Numbered from the stretch's first letter, positions 35,900 to 48,429 are shown. The stretch is DNA of 64,000 bases from Pinus tabuliformis (GCA_031772625.1 CM062816.1:835534033-835598032); one strand, 5' to 3'. The notes: generated from the letters alone by a model not told the origin. A program made the numbers and translations.

Positions 35900-37860
35900 T
35901 TGGATAGAGTATTCCTCGAATTTATGCAACATTGTATAATAGGCAAGCTAATCATCGGGCATTTATTATCGAGATGGAAAGTAATCTTTGTGATCAAGTT
36001 GTTTCTTTTTTGATTGACCTTGGATCTAACTATAGTTATACCAGTCCTAACCTAGTGGATAAGTGTTGCTTGAATAAAGAAGTGCATGCAGAGTCTTGGT
36101 CGGTACAATTGGATACAGGTACTAAGAAAAGAGTTCATCATTAGGTGAGATCTTGTGCCTTTGAGTTGAATGGTATGTCTACTTCAGCGCATCAAAATGT
36201 GATTTTGTTGGGATCATACAATATACTTTTGGGTATGGATTAGTTGTACATTCACAGGACTAAGGTAGACTGTTATGAGAAGGTTGTTGTGTGCCTGGAT
36301 GAAGACGAAGAGAAGAGAATATTGCAGGGTAAAAATAATCCTACATCAGTGATAATGGTTACAACTATGCAGGCCACACACAATAGTAGGAAAGGGTGTG
36401 TATTGTTTGTCATTTGTATTCCAGTGAAAAAGGGAAGGATGTTGAGTATGTTGAGGATGTTGAAGTCTTGAAGAGGTATCCAGTTTTGTAGCAGTTTCAA
36501 GATGTATTTCCAGCAAAGATCTCATAATTACCACCTCATAGGGTAGTGGACTTTTCTATTGAGTTGATGTCGGGAGCAACACCAGCACCAAAGGCACCTT
36601 ACAGGATGAGCACTCTTGAATTAGTGGAATTGAAGTTGGAGCTTAAGGAAATGCTTGATAAGGGATAAATTAGGCCAAGTATGTCTCCTTACGGTTCACC
36701 AATATTGATTATGAAGAAGATGGATGGTACTCTCAGGTTGTGCATTGATTACAGATAGTTGAACAAGGTGACTATCAAGAACATGTATCCTTTGCCACGG
36801 ATCAATGACTTGTTTGATCAATTCAAGGGAGCAATAATGTTCTTGAATATTGACTTGAGATTAGGATATCATCAAGTACACATCAAAGAAGAGGACATCT
36901 ACAAAACTTCATTCTAGACTAGGTATGGGCATTATGAGTTTGTTGTGGTTCTTTTTGGTTTGATTAATGCTCCAACTACTTTCATGTGTTTGATGAATAG
37001 TGTGTTGCATCCTTATCTGGGCAAGTTTGTGATAGTATCCATTGATGATATATTGATATATTCTAAGAATGAGGAAGAGAATGAAAAAAATCTAAAAACA
37101 ATGTTAAGATTCCTGAGAGAGCATCAATTGTATGCAAACTTAGTAAGTGCAGTTTCTTTCATAAAGAAGTTCATTACTTGGGGCATGTGGTTTCCAAGGA
37201 AGGTATAACAGTGGAACCAGAAAAGATCAGAGTTATCATGGAGTGGAAAACTCCTCGGAATGTGAATGAGGTCAGATCAATCATGAGACTAGCATGTTAC
37301 TATAGAAGGTTCATCGAGAACTTCTCACAGATTTCCTATCCTATTACATCCTTCTAGTGAAAAGGGAAGAAGTTTGAATGGACTAAGGAGTGTGCAACTA
37401 GTTTTGAGCAGTTGAAGCATTTGCTTACAAATGCTCTAGTCTTGAAGATTCCAGATCCTGACAAAGAGTTTGTGGTATGTACATATGCTTGCAAGAGAGG
37501 TCTTGGTGAAGTCCTGATGTAGGAAGGACAAGTGGTATGTTATGAGTCAAGGAAATTGAATGAGCACAAGCAAAATTACATGACTCATGGTCTCGAGTTG
37601 GCGACTATTATTCATGCCTTAAAGATGTGGAGGCATTATCTTCTTGGTAGGAGGTTTCTTTTAATGAATGATCATAGTGGGTTGAGGTACTTGTTTGACC
37701 AACCTAATCTGAATACCAGGCAAGCTATATGGTTGGCTACCCTTAGTGAGTTTGACTTTGAGATCACGTACATTAAGGGAAAGGAAAACATGGTTGTAGA
37801 TCATTCTCTTAGTAGAAGAGTACAGGTGAATCACATTGTAGTAGTGAGTTATTGTGGGAC
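35900..37860 (+). pseudogene. gypsy protease, reverse transcriptase and RNase H, first interior (decayed)
   Basis: Protease: FLIDLGSNYSYTSP with Asp at 36016, where the usual second residue (Ser/Thr) is Leu. RT: SPYGSPILIMKK near 36690, [12 protein letters not shown] with Asp at 36852, FGLINAPTTF near 36955, and IDDILIYS with the Asp pair at 37044-37049. RNase H: YESRKLNEHKQNY near 37540, HALKMWRHYLLG near 37615 and DHSGLRYL near 37670. Several stops (for example near 36143, 36241, 36667 and 36757) and frame changes. Motif residues for RT catalysis remain, but the protein cannot be made whole. Confidence 0.9.
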
Positions 37861-37979
37861 AGACTTGCAGGAGTGGATCTTGCAGGAAGGACAGCAGGAT
37901 GACAAGTATTAGTAACTTAAGCCTACAAGTTACAGTAATAGGGTACAAGTGATCAGGATGTGGATTATCATCTCATGAC

Positions 37980-38249
37980 TGATTGTTTGGTTAGATTTAG
38001 GGACAAGATCTATGTGCCAAACAACAACGATCTCAAGAAGCTTATATTGAGGGAATTTCAAGTCAAGTCGTTTTCAGGTCTCCTGGGATATCAGAAGACA
38101 TTGACAACGGTTAAAAAGTTCTTTCAGTAGCCAAACTTGAAGAAATAGGACATCGAAGCAACATGATTCTAATATTGTTTTGGTTGATAGGATTACCAAG
38201 GTAGCTCATTTCATTGTAGTGAAATCTACAAACTCAGCTAGTGACATAG
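37980..38249 (+). pseudogene. gypsy integrase, first interior, 5' portion
   Basis: From the pre-integrase region (KLILREFQVKSFSG near 38040) to the start of the core (DRITKVAHFI-like near 38190). Compared with the second copy (48430-48850) about 150 bp are missing after 38145, removing the HHCC cysteine part and the core's beginning. It is cut at 38249 by the nested element and continues at 41583. Confidence 0.82.
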
Positions 38250-38830
38250 TGATCAAGGTGGATATTGGTGGCCACTTTCCTATCCCATTTGGACCTCTGC
38301 CATTATCTCTTTCATTTTTTTAGTTTTCTTATTTGTAGCACAATTTACTATTTTTGGCAGTTTTTCGGCTCCTAAACTTCCGGAGCCATTTTGAGGCCCT
38401 AAATGATGTTTTTTGGGCAAAATTGGTCCAGTGATTGCTAAAGCAATCACATCAGAAACTATACTCCTTGGAGAGATCTTTCCAACAAGGTATCATATGC
38501 ATCAAATGAAGTTGGCTGCCCAACTAACCCCAACGGGGCCCATAAACTCTTGGTGTTACATCACCTCGGGTTAGGGTTTTGGTTTGGTTTTCTCTTATTG
38601 TTCAATAATAAAAAGGCCCTTAAGCCTCACTGTAACTCAGTTCATAGGCATGTAGCTGCCACATCTATTCTCAGAGATAAGCTATCATTGCCTAAGCTAG
38701 TCTTATTTCCATTCTGTTTGTAAGCATATTTCAATATTTGATATTAATGAAATGAAGTGTTATTTCTGCTGCATCTCTGTATTTATGGTTATATCTGTAA
38801 TTTGTTGTGGTCTTGTCTAAATCCAGATCA
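38250..38830 (+). repeat. Nested gypsy 5' LTR (581 bp)
   Basis: TGATCAAGGTGG to CCAGATCA. Partner of 40967-41582; the right copy is 35 bp longer. Confidence 0.92.
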
Positions 38831-38831
38831 G

Positions 38832-38843
38832 TGGTATCAGAGC
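38832..38843 (+). other. Nested gypsy primer-binding site
   Basis: TGGTATCAGAGC, exact Met-tRNA-type site, one base after the LTR. Confidence 0.93.
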
Positions 38844-39139
38844 AGTCTGCTCTTTCCCTTTTTTCCTTTCCATGTCCCCAATGAGGTCAAGGTATAAGGA
38901 GTTAGGGCTCGATCTGGTTGAACCATTGCAGGATCAGCCTCACAAAACCTGACAACCTCCCATGGCGGAAGAAAAGAAAGACAAGGGGGTAGGAGATCTT
39001 TTCCAAATGTTGCTCGACGAAGCCCTCAAGTGACAAAGGGATGCGATGATGGATAACTTTGCCCAGCTCCTTCGACAACTACCCACATGCAATGCATCTT
39101 AATCCAGTAACCACTCTGGAGGCACCACTCCTTTTAAGG

Positions 39140-40310
39140 TACAAGTTAACTTCGATATTCCCATATTCGAAGGCCTAATAGATGCAGACGTCGTAGATAA
39201 ATGCTTAAATCTATTGGAATGATATTTTTCAGTTCATGACTTTTCCAATTGAGAAAAGATTACGTTTGCACTTCTCATCTCAAAGCTGCCCCACACGTCA
39301 AGGACTGGTGGGAAACCTACTATGTACAAAAGGACGATAGTTAACCCTCGTTTTTTTCAGCTGCACCCACTTGGAATTCTTTCTGAGACGCCATCAAGGA
39401 ACAGTATTACCCTGTCGGGAACTATGAAGTTGTGTATCAAGGATTCTGAGCAACATTTGGTACTAAAATACCGTAGCTTCCTACACAGGTACATCCAAGA
39501 CGAGATGGAGTTCCTGGACATCTTCTCGCTTGGCACGGTGTACTGATACGCTGTCAAGATCAAGCAGAAGTTTAAACAAAAGAAGTGAGACTTTGGATCT
39601 GTGAATCTGAAGAACAAAGGACAAAGCCAAGGCGAGGTGACCCAAGGCAACCCGTTGAAGCTACAAGAAAAGAACACCACCACGAATTCAGAGAAGGACA
39701 CATGAAAGTGTTGTGAGTTCCATAAGAGCCCCACTCACAACACAAGTGAGTGTTGGGTCAAGCAGTCATTGGTGGTTGGGTTGAAGGCTTCAGAATCAGA
39801 TGCATGTTCCAACCCTGAGTCAAAACCCGACAAGAGGAATGACAAAGGGAAGCAGATTATTGATGCAAAGCCCAGCGCCATTGTTGCCACCACCAATATC
39901 CAGAAGCATGAACCCGAAGATCCAGAGGAGGGGGAGCATCTTTTGCACTCACAAATGTGGGTGAAGGGTTCGTCGCTGCAATTCATTATCGATGGTGGTA
40001 GCCAAAATAACCTCATTTCATCAGAGGTCATGAAGCGGCTGGGCCTACTGACCATACCACACCTGCAACCATACAACATTGGGTGGCTTCACCAAGGATG
40101 AGATCTCTGAGTCAGCCAGTAGTGTTGCCTTCCCTACAGCATCAAGCCCTTCATAGATGAGGTATTGTGATGTTGCTCCTCTCAATGTTTGTGATGTATT
40201 ATTAGGACAACCATACGTATGGAAGCGGAATGTTGTATATGAGTCTATACCTCGCTCTGTGATTATTTATTTGGGTAATACGTTATACAAGATACCAGAG
40301 GCAACCCCAC
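39140..40310 (+). pseudogene. Nested gypsy gag and protease (decayed)
   Basis: A capsid part near 39285-39420 reads HVKDWWETYYVQKDDS and FWDAIKEQYYPVGNY. A CX2H-type finger near 39710-39755 reads CEFHKSPTHNTSECW. Open frame 39769-40101 carries the retropepsin motif FIIDGGSQNNLISSEVM (Asp-Gly-Gly-Ser in place of Asp-Ser/Thr-Gly-Ala). DVLLGQPYVW near 40195 is the protease C-terminal part. Frameshifts and stops are present. Protease would normally cut Gag-Pol. Confidence 0.85.
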
Positions 40311-40519
40311 CTACCGCCACCTCTTTGATCTCTGCTAAGAAATGCAGTAAGATCATCTCCCAGTCTAGGAAATTTATTTTCTTTCTGGTTCACTCTCAAA
40401 GTAAGGGGAAGATCGTATCCACATCCATGGCCCTCAGGAAGGGTTCCTCCACGCAGTAGAAGCAGGTGGATACGGTCATGAAATAATACAGGGACATCTT
40501 CTCCTCACCCACAGGGGTA

Positions 40520-40920
40520 CCATTGCACTGTCAGGTCAAGCATTCGTTTGATTTGACTACCAGAGCACATCTACCCAACAGGTCGATATATCACCGCTCC
40601 ATTGTAGAAAATGCCAAGTACAAGTAATGACATTATCAACATCGGGTGTCACACAAGTTTTTGGTGGGCGACAAAGTTTGGTTGCATTTGCAGAAAGAAT
40701 GTCTTACCAGAGCCCATCGGTAGCTTAGACCACTCCGATATGGTCCTTACACCATTACCAAAGATGTGGGAGACAATGATTTGGAGTGCAGCATTCCCCC
40801 ATCCCTTCGATTGCACCCAATATTCAATGTGGACTGCCTTCGACCATGCTTCCCACCATTACTGGACACATCAAACATTGGAGAACAACTCACACCAGTA
40901 GAAGTTTCCTCATCTCATGG
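40520..40920 (+). pseudogene. Nested gypsy RT start fused to integrase C-terminus
   Basis: The frame carries the RT N-terminal segment (VKHSFDLTTRAHLPN, RSIVEN near 40600). It passes within a few codons into the integrase tail (HKFLVGDKVWLHLQKE near 40650, LRPLRYGPYTITKDVGDND near 40725, LHPIFNVD near 40815). The junction is near 40605-40615. Pol between these points is absent, so it is a clean internal deletion rather than gradual loss. Confidence 0.85.
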
Positions 40921-40966
40921 AGGAACTCAACGTAATGAGGACCATTTCTTCCCAAGGGGGGAGGAA

Positions 40967-41582
40967 TGATCCAGGTGGATATTGGTGGCCACCTACCTAT
41001 CCCACTTGGACCCCCACCATTGTCTCTTTCAATTTTTCAATTTCCTTATTTGTAGCACATTTTACTAATTTTGGCAGTTTTTCAGGTCCTAAACTTTCGA
41101 AGCCGTTTTGAGGCCCTAAACGACATTTTTTTGGAAAACCTGCTCTGGTAATTGCCAAGGAAATCACATTAACAACTATAGTCCTCAGAAAGATCTTTCT
41201 AATGAGGTATCATACGTGTCAAACAAAGATAATATGAGCAAGTTACGACCCCGAGAAGTTGGCTGCCCAACTAACCCCAACGGGGCCCATAAACTCTTGG
41301 TGTTACATCTCCTAACGTTAGGGTTTTGGTTGTTTAGGGTTTTCTCTTATTGTTCAATAATAAAAAGGCCCTTGAGCCTCATTGTAACTCAGTTAAGAGG
41401 CATGTAGCCTCCACATCTCTTCTCGGAGATAAGCTACCATCACCCGAGCTAGTCTTATTTCCATTCTGTTTGTAAGCATATTTCAATATTTGATATTAAT
41501 GAAATGAGGTGTTATTTATGTTGCATCTATGTATTTATGGTTATATCTGTAATTTCTTGCGTTCTTGTTTAAATCCGGATCA
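40967..41582 (+). repeat. Nested gypsy 3' LTR (616 bp)
   Basis: TGATCCAGGTGG to CCGGATCA, preceded by the purine tract AAGGGGGGAGGAA at 40954-40966. Confidence 0.92.
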
Positions 41583-42287
41583 CATAGATAATATTTTCAT
41601 CAAGGAGATAGTGAGATTGCATAGTGTTACCAAGAAGATTGCATCCGACATAGATGCCAAGTTCACTTCTAGGTTTTGGAAAGAGTTGTTTGCAGGTTTA
41701 TGGACAAGAGTTATCTTTTAATATAGCTTATCTTCCATATACATATGGATAGACATAGAGGGTTGACAGGATTCTTGAGAACATGTTAAGAATGTATGCC
41801 ATGCATCAATAGAGGAAGTGGGAGGAGTATATTCTACTGGTAGAATTTGTATATAATAATGGGTATTAAGAGTCCTCAAAGATGATTCCATTTGAAGTAC
41901 TTCATGGGTGGAGTTGTAATACTTCAATTAGTTGGAGGGATCCAGTGAACAAGGTATTGATTGGACTAGATATGTTGGCAGAGATGGAATAATAAATGTA
42001 GGATATAAAGAAGAATATAAAGGCAACACATGATAGGCAGAAGCATTATCCATATCAGCATAGGGTATTTAAGGATTTTGAGGTTGGGGAGCATGTGTAC
42101 TTGTTCATCAATCCCAAGAGGAGAGCCTTGAGGATTGGATCATGTGCTAAGCTGGCACCTCGATATTGTGGGCCTTTCAAGATCCTTGAGAGGGTTGGAC
42201 CAGTGGCCCACTGATTTGCAATGCCTCCGACCATGAAAGTCCATGATGTTTTCCATGTATCATTACTTAAAAGATACGTGAAGGATG
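41583..42287 (+). pseudogene. gypsy integrase, first interior, 3' portion
   Basis: Resumes after the nested element: IFIKEIVRLHSVTKKI then SDIDAKFTSRFWKEL, the second catalytic-Asp region of the core (open 41509-41721). The core end and C-terminal region follow with stops (DKYAEKHY-like near 42040; [19 protein letters not shown] near 42140). Decayed. Confidence 0.85.
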
Positions 42288-42648
42288 TTTTCCACAAATT
42301 TAGCTTGGGTGGGTACACCATTTTTAGCAAAGTATCCCAGCCCATATAATTAATGCTTTGTACTTGATTCGTTCTCAATTTACATTGTATAGGTTCCCAT
42401 AATGGATGAGAAAGTTCCCACAATATATTCCGTTTAAGCAAAATATTATGCTTAATATTTTGCAAAATAGATACAAATGGATTACTGCCATGTAGTAATA
42501 TCTCTGAAAGAGTATCTAAAAGCATATTTTCAATATATTTACACCATGCGATAGATTAGCAACTATGGTAATAGAGAGATTATTTTCAAGTTGAAATAGA
42601 TTGCTTAGTGACAAATGTTAGATAAGCCTAAGAGGTATTATTGGGAAG
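42288..42648 (-). other. Foreign segment of about 360 bp with antisense open frame
   Basis: Absent at the matching point of the second interior (49580-49600), where AAGGATGTTGATCAT is continuous. GAAGG occurs at both edges (42280-42284 and 42644-42648), possibly a short target duplication. On the minus strand about 85 codons read open from about 42545 to 42290: a helical start, then [12 protein letters not shown] and [19 protein letters not shown] do not recognise the protein. It could be a captured gene piece or chance. Confidence 0.55.
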
Positions 42649-43128
42649 GTTGGTCATTCTTATATCCTCCATTGTAGGTGGAACTAGAAGGAGAATTCTA
42701 GCCAAAACCTCAGTGCGTTTTGCAACGAAAGATGCTCATGCTATGGAATCGAGCAATCTTGCAAGTTAAACTACAATGGAATCACTTTGGGCCCAATGAA
42801 GTTACATGGGAGATGGTTGATTAGATATGGGCTATGTATCCTTCTTTTTTCACTGGTTGAGCAGATCCATTCTGATATATTTTTTTAATGTTGTGTTTTG
42901 GTTATGTCTATATATATGCATATGTAGGTAAATACCGCATTGAGCTGTGTTATAAAGCTCCAATAAGCAATATGGTGTTCATGGTATGATGGTCATGGTG
43001 TCAGCAATATGACATGATGTAAACGTTGCATCGAGTTTTTTTATAAATCTCCATGGGAAACATGTGTTTTACTAGTTTATAAGTTTCATTGAACACCGAG
43101 GATGGTGTTCTTCCAAGGGGGAGGGGTT
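42649..43128 (+). mobile_element. First interior 3' end: integrase tail, 3' UTR, PPT
   Basis: A readable tail (WNHFGPNEVTWEMVD near 42780) resembles the C-terminal domain of gypsy integrases. Non-coding sequence with a short TA run near 42911 follows, then the polypurine tract AAGGGGGAGGGG at about 43115-43126 before LTR 2. Confidence 0.8.
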
Positions 43129-45120
43129 TGTAACAACACCTAGTTTCTTTCCTATATAAATAAAAATAAGACCAAGGTCATGGGACATGTATTCCAAGCT
43201 GAATGGTAGGTAAAACATAGTGATGGGTATCACTGGTGCTTAATAAATGACTATGGAAATTGGCAAAGGCATTGGAAAAGGCAAAGAGGCATTAATTAGC
43301 ATGTATTCATGAAAATAAAGGAAAATAAGAGAAAAGGGAAATGAAGGGTCACAAATTTGCGTGAGGAGGAAATTGAAGGAAAATGGATGAAAATGAAGAA
43401 AATAGAGGCCTCAATAATCAAAAGGATTATGAGGATCAATTCACGACTTTTTTTACTTGAGCTTTTGCAGGTTTAGCTTTTGTCAGTTCAATTTCGGCGC
43501 TCTCTTCTATTATTCTATTCTCATACTCTTGCACACTTAGAGTATTCTTGGAGCTTTCTTGGAGCACTTTGGCATACATTGGATTTGGATAGAGAAGGAA
43601 AATGAAAGTAGGAAAGCGCAAGGGAATAGTTGGATCAACAACTATAACAGGGTTGCTTTGCAGGTTACAGGTTGAATGGGTGATTTCCTTGCCAATTTTT
43701 GGATGCATTGTATATGCATGTGATTAGTTGGTTATGTATTATCATTGGCATGGAGGATCTCTTGGAGTGACAGTGGTTTTAGCCTTTCCTTTCCATTTCC
43801 TGGATATTCATGGTGTTGTGGGTTTCTCCACTTGATTGTTTTTTGATTGGTGCTCATAATTCCTTATGGTTGTGGGTTGGAACAAACGCTCTAGAACCCT
43901 TGGAATAGCTTGGAATGAGTTACTAGTCCTCGAGCCTAGGTTGGGAAAAATGCTTTGGAGCCCTTGGTGGATTGAGCTACTAGTCCATGGAGCCGGGTTG
44001 GACAAATGATCTTGAGCCCTAGAATGTTGTGGGTTGAGTTACTAGTTCCTGGAGCACTGGACAACTTGTGTAGAGACCGATCTGGTTGGTGTTAGTGATG
44101 TCTGACCAAAGAGGTGGAATCACTGTGGTTGAGGGCTGAAGTGGTTTGGCCTTTGGAAGCCATGTTTGGTGTTTTCTTGGTTTATTCCATGAGATCCCAC
44201 ATTTATGCTTGGAATATGGCACGGGGGTGATTGGCTAAAAGAGAGATTTGGTTTAGCCCATTCCATGGTTGGGTGGCACATGGAAGTCCCTAACTTAGTT
44301 TTTATTTTCATATGTTAATATGAGGCATTTCCGTACTGTGATTCATGTATATTTGTAGTGACTATGTTGGTGATATTATGGCTAAGTTTCCATGGTTTCT
44401 ATGCTGGTTATTTTATGGTTATATGTTGATTATATGATGTGTACCATCTATGTCTGTTGACATGAATTGTATAGTTATTGGCTGGCTGATGAATATATGG
44501 ACTAATAAGTGTTTTTGCATCTATGTGGAGATGGAATATGGCCTTCTTGCCAATTCTTAGATGAATCTTAGACTATTATGGTCAAATATCCATTCATGAT
44601 TAGTAGCTTACATGGTTTTCATGTGTTTGACGAAATGTCTAGTGTGTTCTAGGCAGTCTAGGTCAAGTACTTGATTCAAGTTTGAATGATTAGCTTTGTC
44701 CTCATGTAAACAATGACTCTAGAATGTCTCAAACAGTTTTGGGAAGTGGTCTCGAGGATAGCATGGAATTATGGCTCAAATATCAAGACCACATCCTCTG
44801 AACTAGAAATCTTGGCCTATAACCACATGGAAGTAGTTTCATGTGTGCGGTTTGAGCCCTATAACTGTACCCTTGTAGGATTTTGCATGCAGTCAGGCTT
44901 TTAAGTTAGAGAAAAGCAACCCCAACTCAGGGTTCTGTCACCTAGGGTAGTTCTTAGACCCCTGAGTGTCCTGTAAACCTTGAGGAATGTCTATGAGTTG
45001 TTAGTTGTCGGCCCCGCTTTCATAGCTGAAGCTTGGAGGTCGGGTCATGTAATAGTGACACATCTCATGTTTACCCTTGTAGTCTTGTGAATTTGGATAA
45101 ATGCGGGAGGGGTGGTTACA
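43129..45120 (+). repeat. Tandem array LTR 2, shared middle LTR (1992 bp)
   Basis: TGTAACAACACC to GGTGGTTACA. A polypurine tract lies just before it and a primer site (TGGTATTAGAGA, 45124-45135) just after, so it bounds both interiors. No 5-bp duplication is seen around it. Confidence 0.92.
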
Positions 45121-45411
45121 GGGTGGTATTAGAGATCACAGGTTCAAACACTTGGACTGGATGGGATAGGTGTAATTTTTGTGCATGCATGTTAGTTATT
45201 GATGTGTTTTTTGTGCATGCATTGTGATGGTCACTGTTGTGGCATTTTGCCATCATGATGTTGATGTTGAGATGATTGATATGTTGATTTCATATATATA
45301 CATATGTTGTGCTAATCTGGATTGACTGTGCAAATGAGATAGCCTTCTCTGAACTCCACTGAGGTATGTTGATTATGTTTATATTTGGTGTATCTAACAT
45401 GGTATGTTTGC

Positions 45412-46650
45412 ATGGAGATGAAGATCAAGATGACTAGAAGAATGATTAACTACAATTCACGTGACTCTCCCTATAGATCAAATGAACAACATGGCAATGA
45501 ATACTCCCCTGACATATCAGATACATTGAGAAGTTTGAAAGCAGAGATCAGAAGTTGTAAGGAGGATACTGATAGGATCATTCAGTCACATGAAATAATT
45601 TGTAGGGCACAAGAGAAGCAAGTGGAAGTTAATATAGTCATGCTTCAGAGTCTATCATATTTTCAGAAATAGGGCCTGCTTAGGATCAGTCATGGACAAG
45701 AGGAAAGGACCAATGGGGCATATGGCAGTAGAACTTAATCAGGATACATGTTTGATAGAGATGAAACAATCAGAGAGGGTAGGTTCCTGGATACACCTGA
45801 CAAGAGGGGTAATGACCGTGGGTACTATTCTAGTTCTGGTTTAGGGAGACATCATCGTCATCACTACCACCATCCATATAGGAGGAGTGAGAAGTAGTAC
45901 TTGCCAAAGGAGTTCAAGAAAGAAAAGCCTCCTACGTTTGATGGAGAAATGAAGAAGTCACAAGATGCATAAACTTGGTTACTTGGGATGAATAAGTTCT
46001 TCAGTTTGCATGATTATTTACAAAATATGAAATCCAGGATAACCACTTTCAGTCTTAAAGGAAAAGCAAACATTTAGTGGGAAGATGTGAAGAATTTTAG
46101 AGGCATTTGAGAAGAGGATCTGACTTGGAGTAAGTTTGAGAGATTTTTCAGGAAGAAGTATCTATCTGAAAGATACTATGATGACAGGGAAAATGAGTTC
46201 TATGAGTTGAAGATGGGATCGATAACTAATGAGGAGTATACTAGTAGATTCTTGGAGTTTTTGAGATATGTGCATTATCTTAAGGAGGAGAGAGCAAATA
46301 TTTAGAGATTAGTCATTGGGTTGTTGGTATCATTCAAAGATAGGATTGGGTTTGATGAGCCTAGATCACTGGAGGAAGCCATAAGAAAGTTGAAGCATTG
46401 TTATGAGCAATCCAAGTGCAAGAATGAATCTAAGCATGATTAGAAAGGTAATGAGAAGAATAAAGTAAAGTGGGCTAAAAAGAGAGGAAAACCTCAGGAT
46501 ATAGATGACAAGGAGAATGTAGTGTCACACAAGAAGTTCAATGCAACTCATAGAGGACAAGGATTTCAGTGTGAGGAGCGGAACAAGGGTGATGGCAGGA
46601 AGCCTTTGTAGTGTTGGACTTGTGGCAAGAATCATCGCAAGAGAGATTTT
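45412..46650 (+). pseudogene. gypsy gag, second interior (decayed)
   Basis: Closely parallels 34614-35835: MEMKIKMTRR start, helical N-terminal part and a capsid core with KKYLSERYYDD near 46155 and NEEYTSRFLEF near 46230. The knuckle CWTCGKNHRKRDF (46612-46650) has its last Cys changed to Phe. Stops near 45670, 45738, 45895, 46302 and 46441. Confidence 0.88.
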
Positions 46651-46679
46651 CCACAACATCAGGGTGACAGACCTCAAAT

Positions 46680-48330
46680 TTAAAGTGCTCATGAGGCATA
46701 GAGAGTTGGGGATGGTGGACAGAGTATTCCTCATATTTATTCAGCATTGGATAAAAGAATGGTTGATCAGTAGACATCTATTATCAAGATGGAAGGTAAC
46801 CTTTGTGATAAAGTTGTTTCCATTTTGATTTGCCATTGTATTTAACTATAGTTATATCAGTTCTGACCTAGTGGATAAGTGTTTCTTAAATAGAGAAGTC
46901 CATGTAGAGTCTTGTTTGGTGCATTTGGCTACATGTACTAAGAAAAGAGTTCATCATTGGGTCAGATCTTGTGCATTTGAGTTGAATGATATGTCTACTT
47001 CAGCGCATTTAAATGTGCTTCCGTTGGGATCATATAATATTTTATTGGGTATGGATTGTTCGTACATTCAAAGGACTAAGATATATTGTTAGGAGAAGGT
47101 TATTGAGTGCTTGGATGATGACGAAGAGAAGAGAATCATACAGGGTAAGAAGAAGCCTACATCAGTGAGAATGGTTATAGCTATGTAGGCCAAGCATAGT
47201 AGTAGGAAAGGGTGTGTATGGTTTATCGTTCATATTTCCAATGAAAAATGGATACATTACGCCAAGTGTGTCACCTTGGGGTGCACAAATATTTTTTATT
47301 TGAAGAAATATGGTACTCTTAGGCTGTACATTTATTACAGGTTGTTGAACAAGGTGATTGTCAATAACAGGTATCCTTTGTCATTGATTGATGACATGTT
47401 TGAACATCTATAAAACGACATTCCAGACCAGGTATGGGAATTATGAGTTTGTTGTGGTTCTTTTTAGTTTGACTAATACTCTAGCTAATTTCATGTGTTT
47501 GATGAATAGTGTGTTGTGTCCTTATCTGGACAAGTATGTGATAGTATTCATTGATGACATATTGATATATTCTGAGAACGAGGAAGAGAATGCAAAACAT
47601 CTAACAACAGTGTTAAGATTGTTGAGAGAGCATCAATTTTATGCCAAACTTAGTAAGTGCAGTTTCTTTCAGATAAGTTCAATACTTGGGGAATGTGGTT
47701 TCCAAGGAAGCTATGGAAACAGACCCAAAAAATATCAAAGATATCATGGAGTGGGAAACTCTTAGGAATGTGGATGAGGTCAGATCATTCATGGGACTAG
47801 CATGTTACTACAAGCAGTTAATCAAGAACTTCTCACAGATTGCCTATTATATTACATCCTTGCAGTGAAAGGGGAAGAACTTTGAATGGATTAAGGAGTG
47901 TGCAACTAGTTTTGAGCAGCTGAAGGATTTTATTACAAATGTTTTGGTCCTGAAGATTACAGATCTAGACAAAGAGTTTGTGGTATGTATAGATTATTGC
48001 AAGAGAGGACTTGGTGGAGTCATGATGCAGGAAGGACAGGTGGTATGTTATGAGTCAAGAAAATTGAATGAGCACAATCAGAACTATGTGACTCGTGATC
48101 TTGAGTTGGGAGATCTTATTCATGCCTTGAAGATGTGGAGGCATTATCTTCTTGGCAGGAGGTTTATTCTGATGAGTGATCACAGTGGGCTGAGGTATTT
48201 GACCAACCTAATTTGAATGCTAGGAAAGCTAGATGGTTGGATACCCTTAGTGAGTTTGACTTCAAGATTAGGTACTTTAATGGAAATGAAAACATGATTG
48301 TAGATGCTCTTAGTAGAAGAGTACAAGTGA
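46680..48330 (+). pseudogene. gypsy protease, RT and RNase H, second interior (decayed, deleted)
   Basis: The protease active-site region (about 46800-46850) is scrambled by a frameshift. About 230 bp between protease and RT and about 80 bp covering RT motif A, both present in the first interior, are missing near 47250 and 47405. FIDDILIYSENEEEN (Asp pair near 47553) remains. RNase H is present with YESRKLNEHNQNY, HALKMWRHYLLGRRF and SDHSGLRYL (about 48050-48205). Confidence 0.88.
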
Positions 48331-48429
48331 ATCAGATTGCAACAATGATTTCTTATGGGACAAACTTGTAGGAGTGGATCTTGTAGGCAGGACAATAGGA
48401 TGACAGAAACCGACAACTTAAGCACAAGT

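Larger units (their letters stand above)
38250..41582 (+). mobile_element. Nested, internally deleted Ty3/gypsy element
   Basis: Inserted within the integrase of the first interior; TSD CATAG at 38245-38249 and 41583-41587. LTRs 38250-38830 and 40967-41582 start TGATC and end GATCA. Interior 2.1 kb: primer site, gag, protease, the beginning of RT, then a jump to the integrase C-terminus, so nearly all of RT, RNase H and integrase is missing. Same family as the remnant at 23950-26170. It needs enzymes from elsewhere to move. Confidence 0.93.

Noticed and set aside
42055..42287. Downstream part of a 156-codon minus-strand frame
   Set aside because: This part is antisense to the gypsy integrase tail; only the portion over the inserted segment is of interest.
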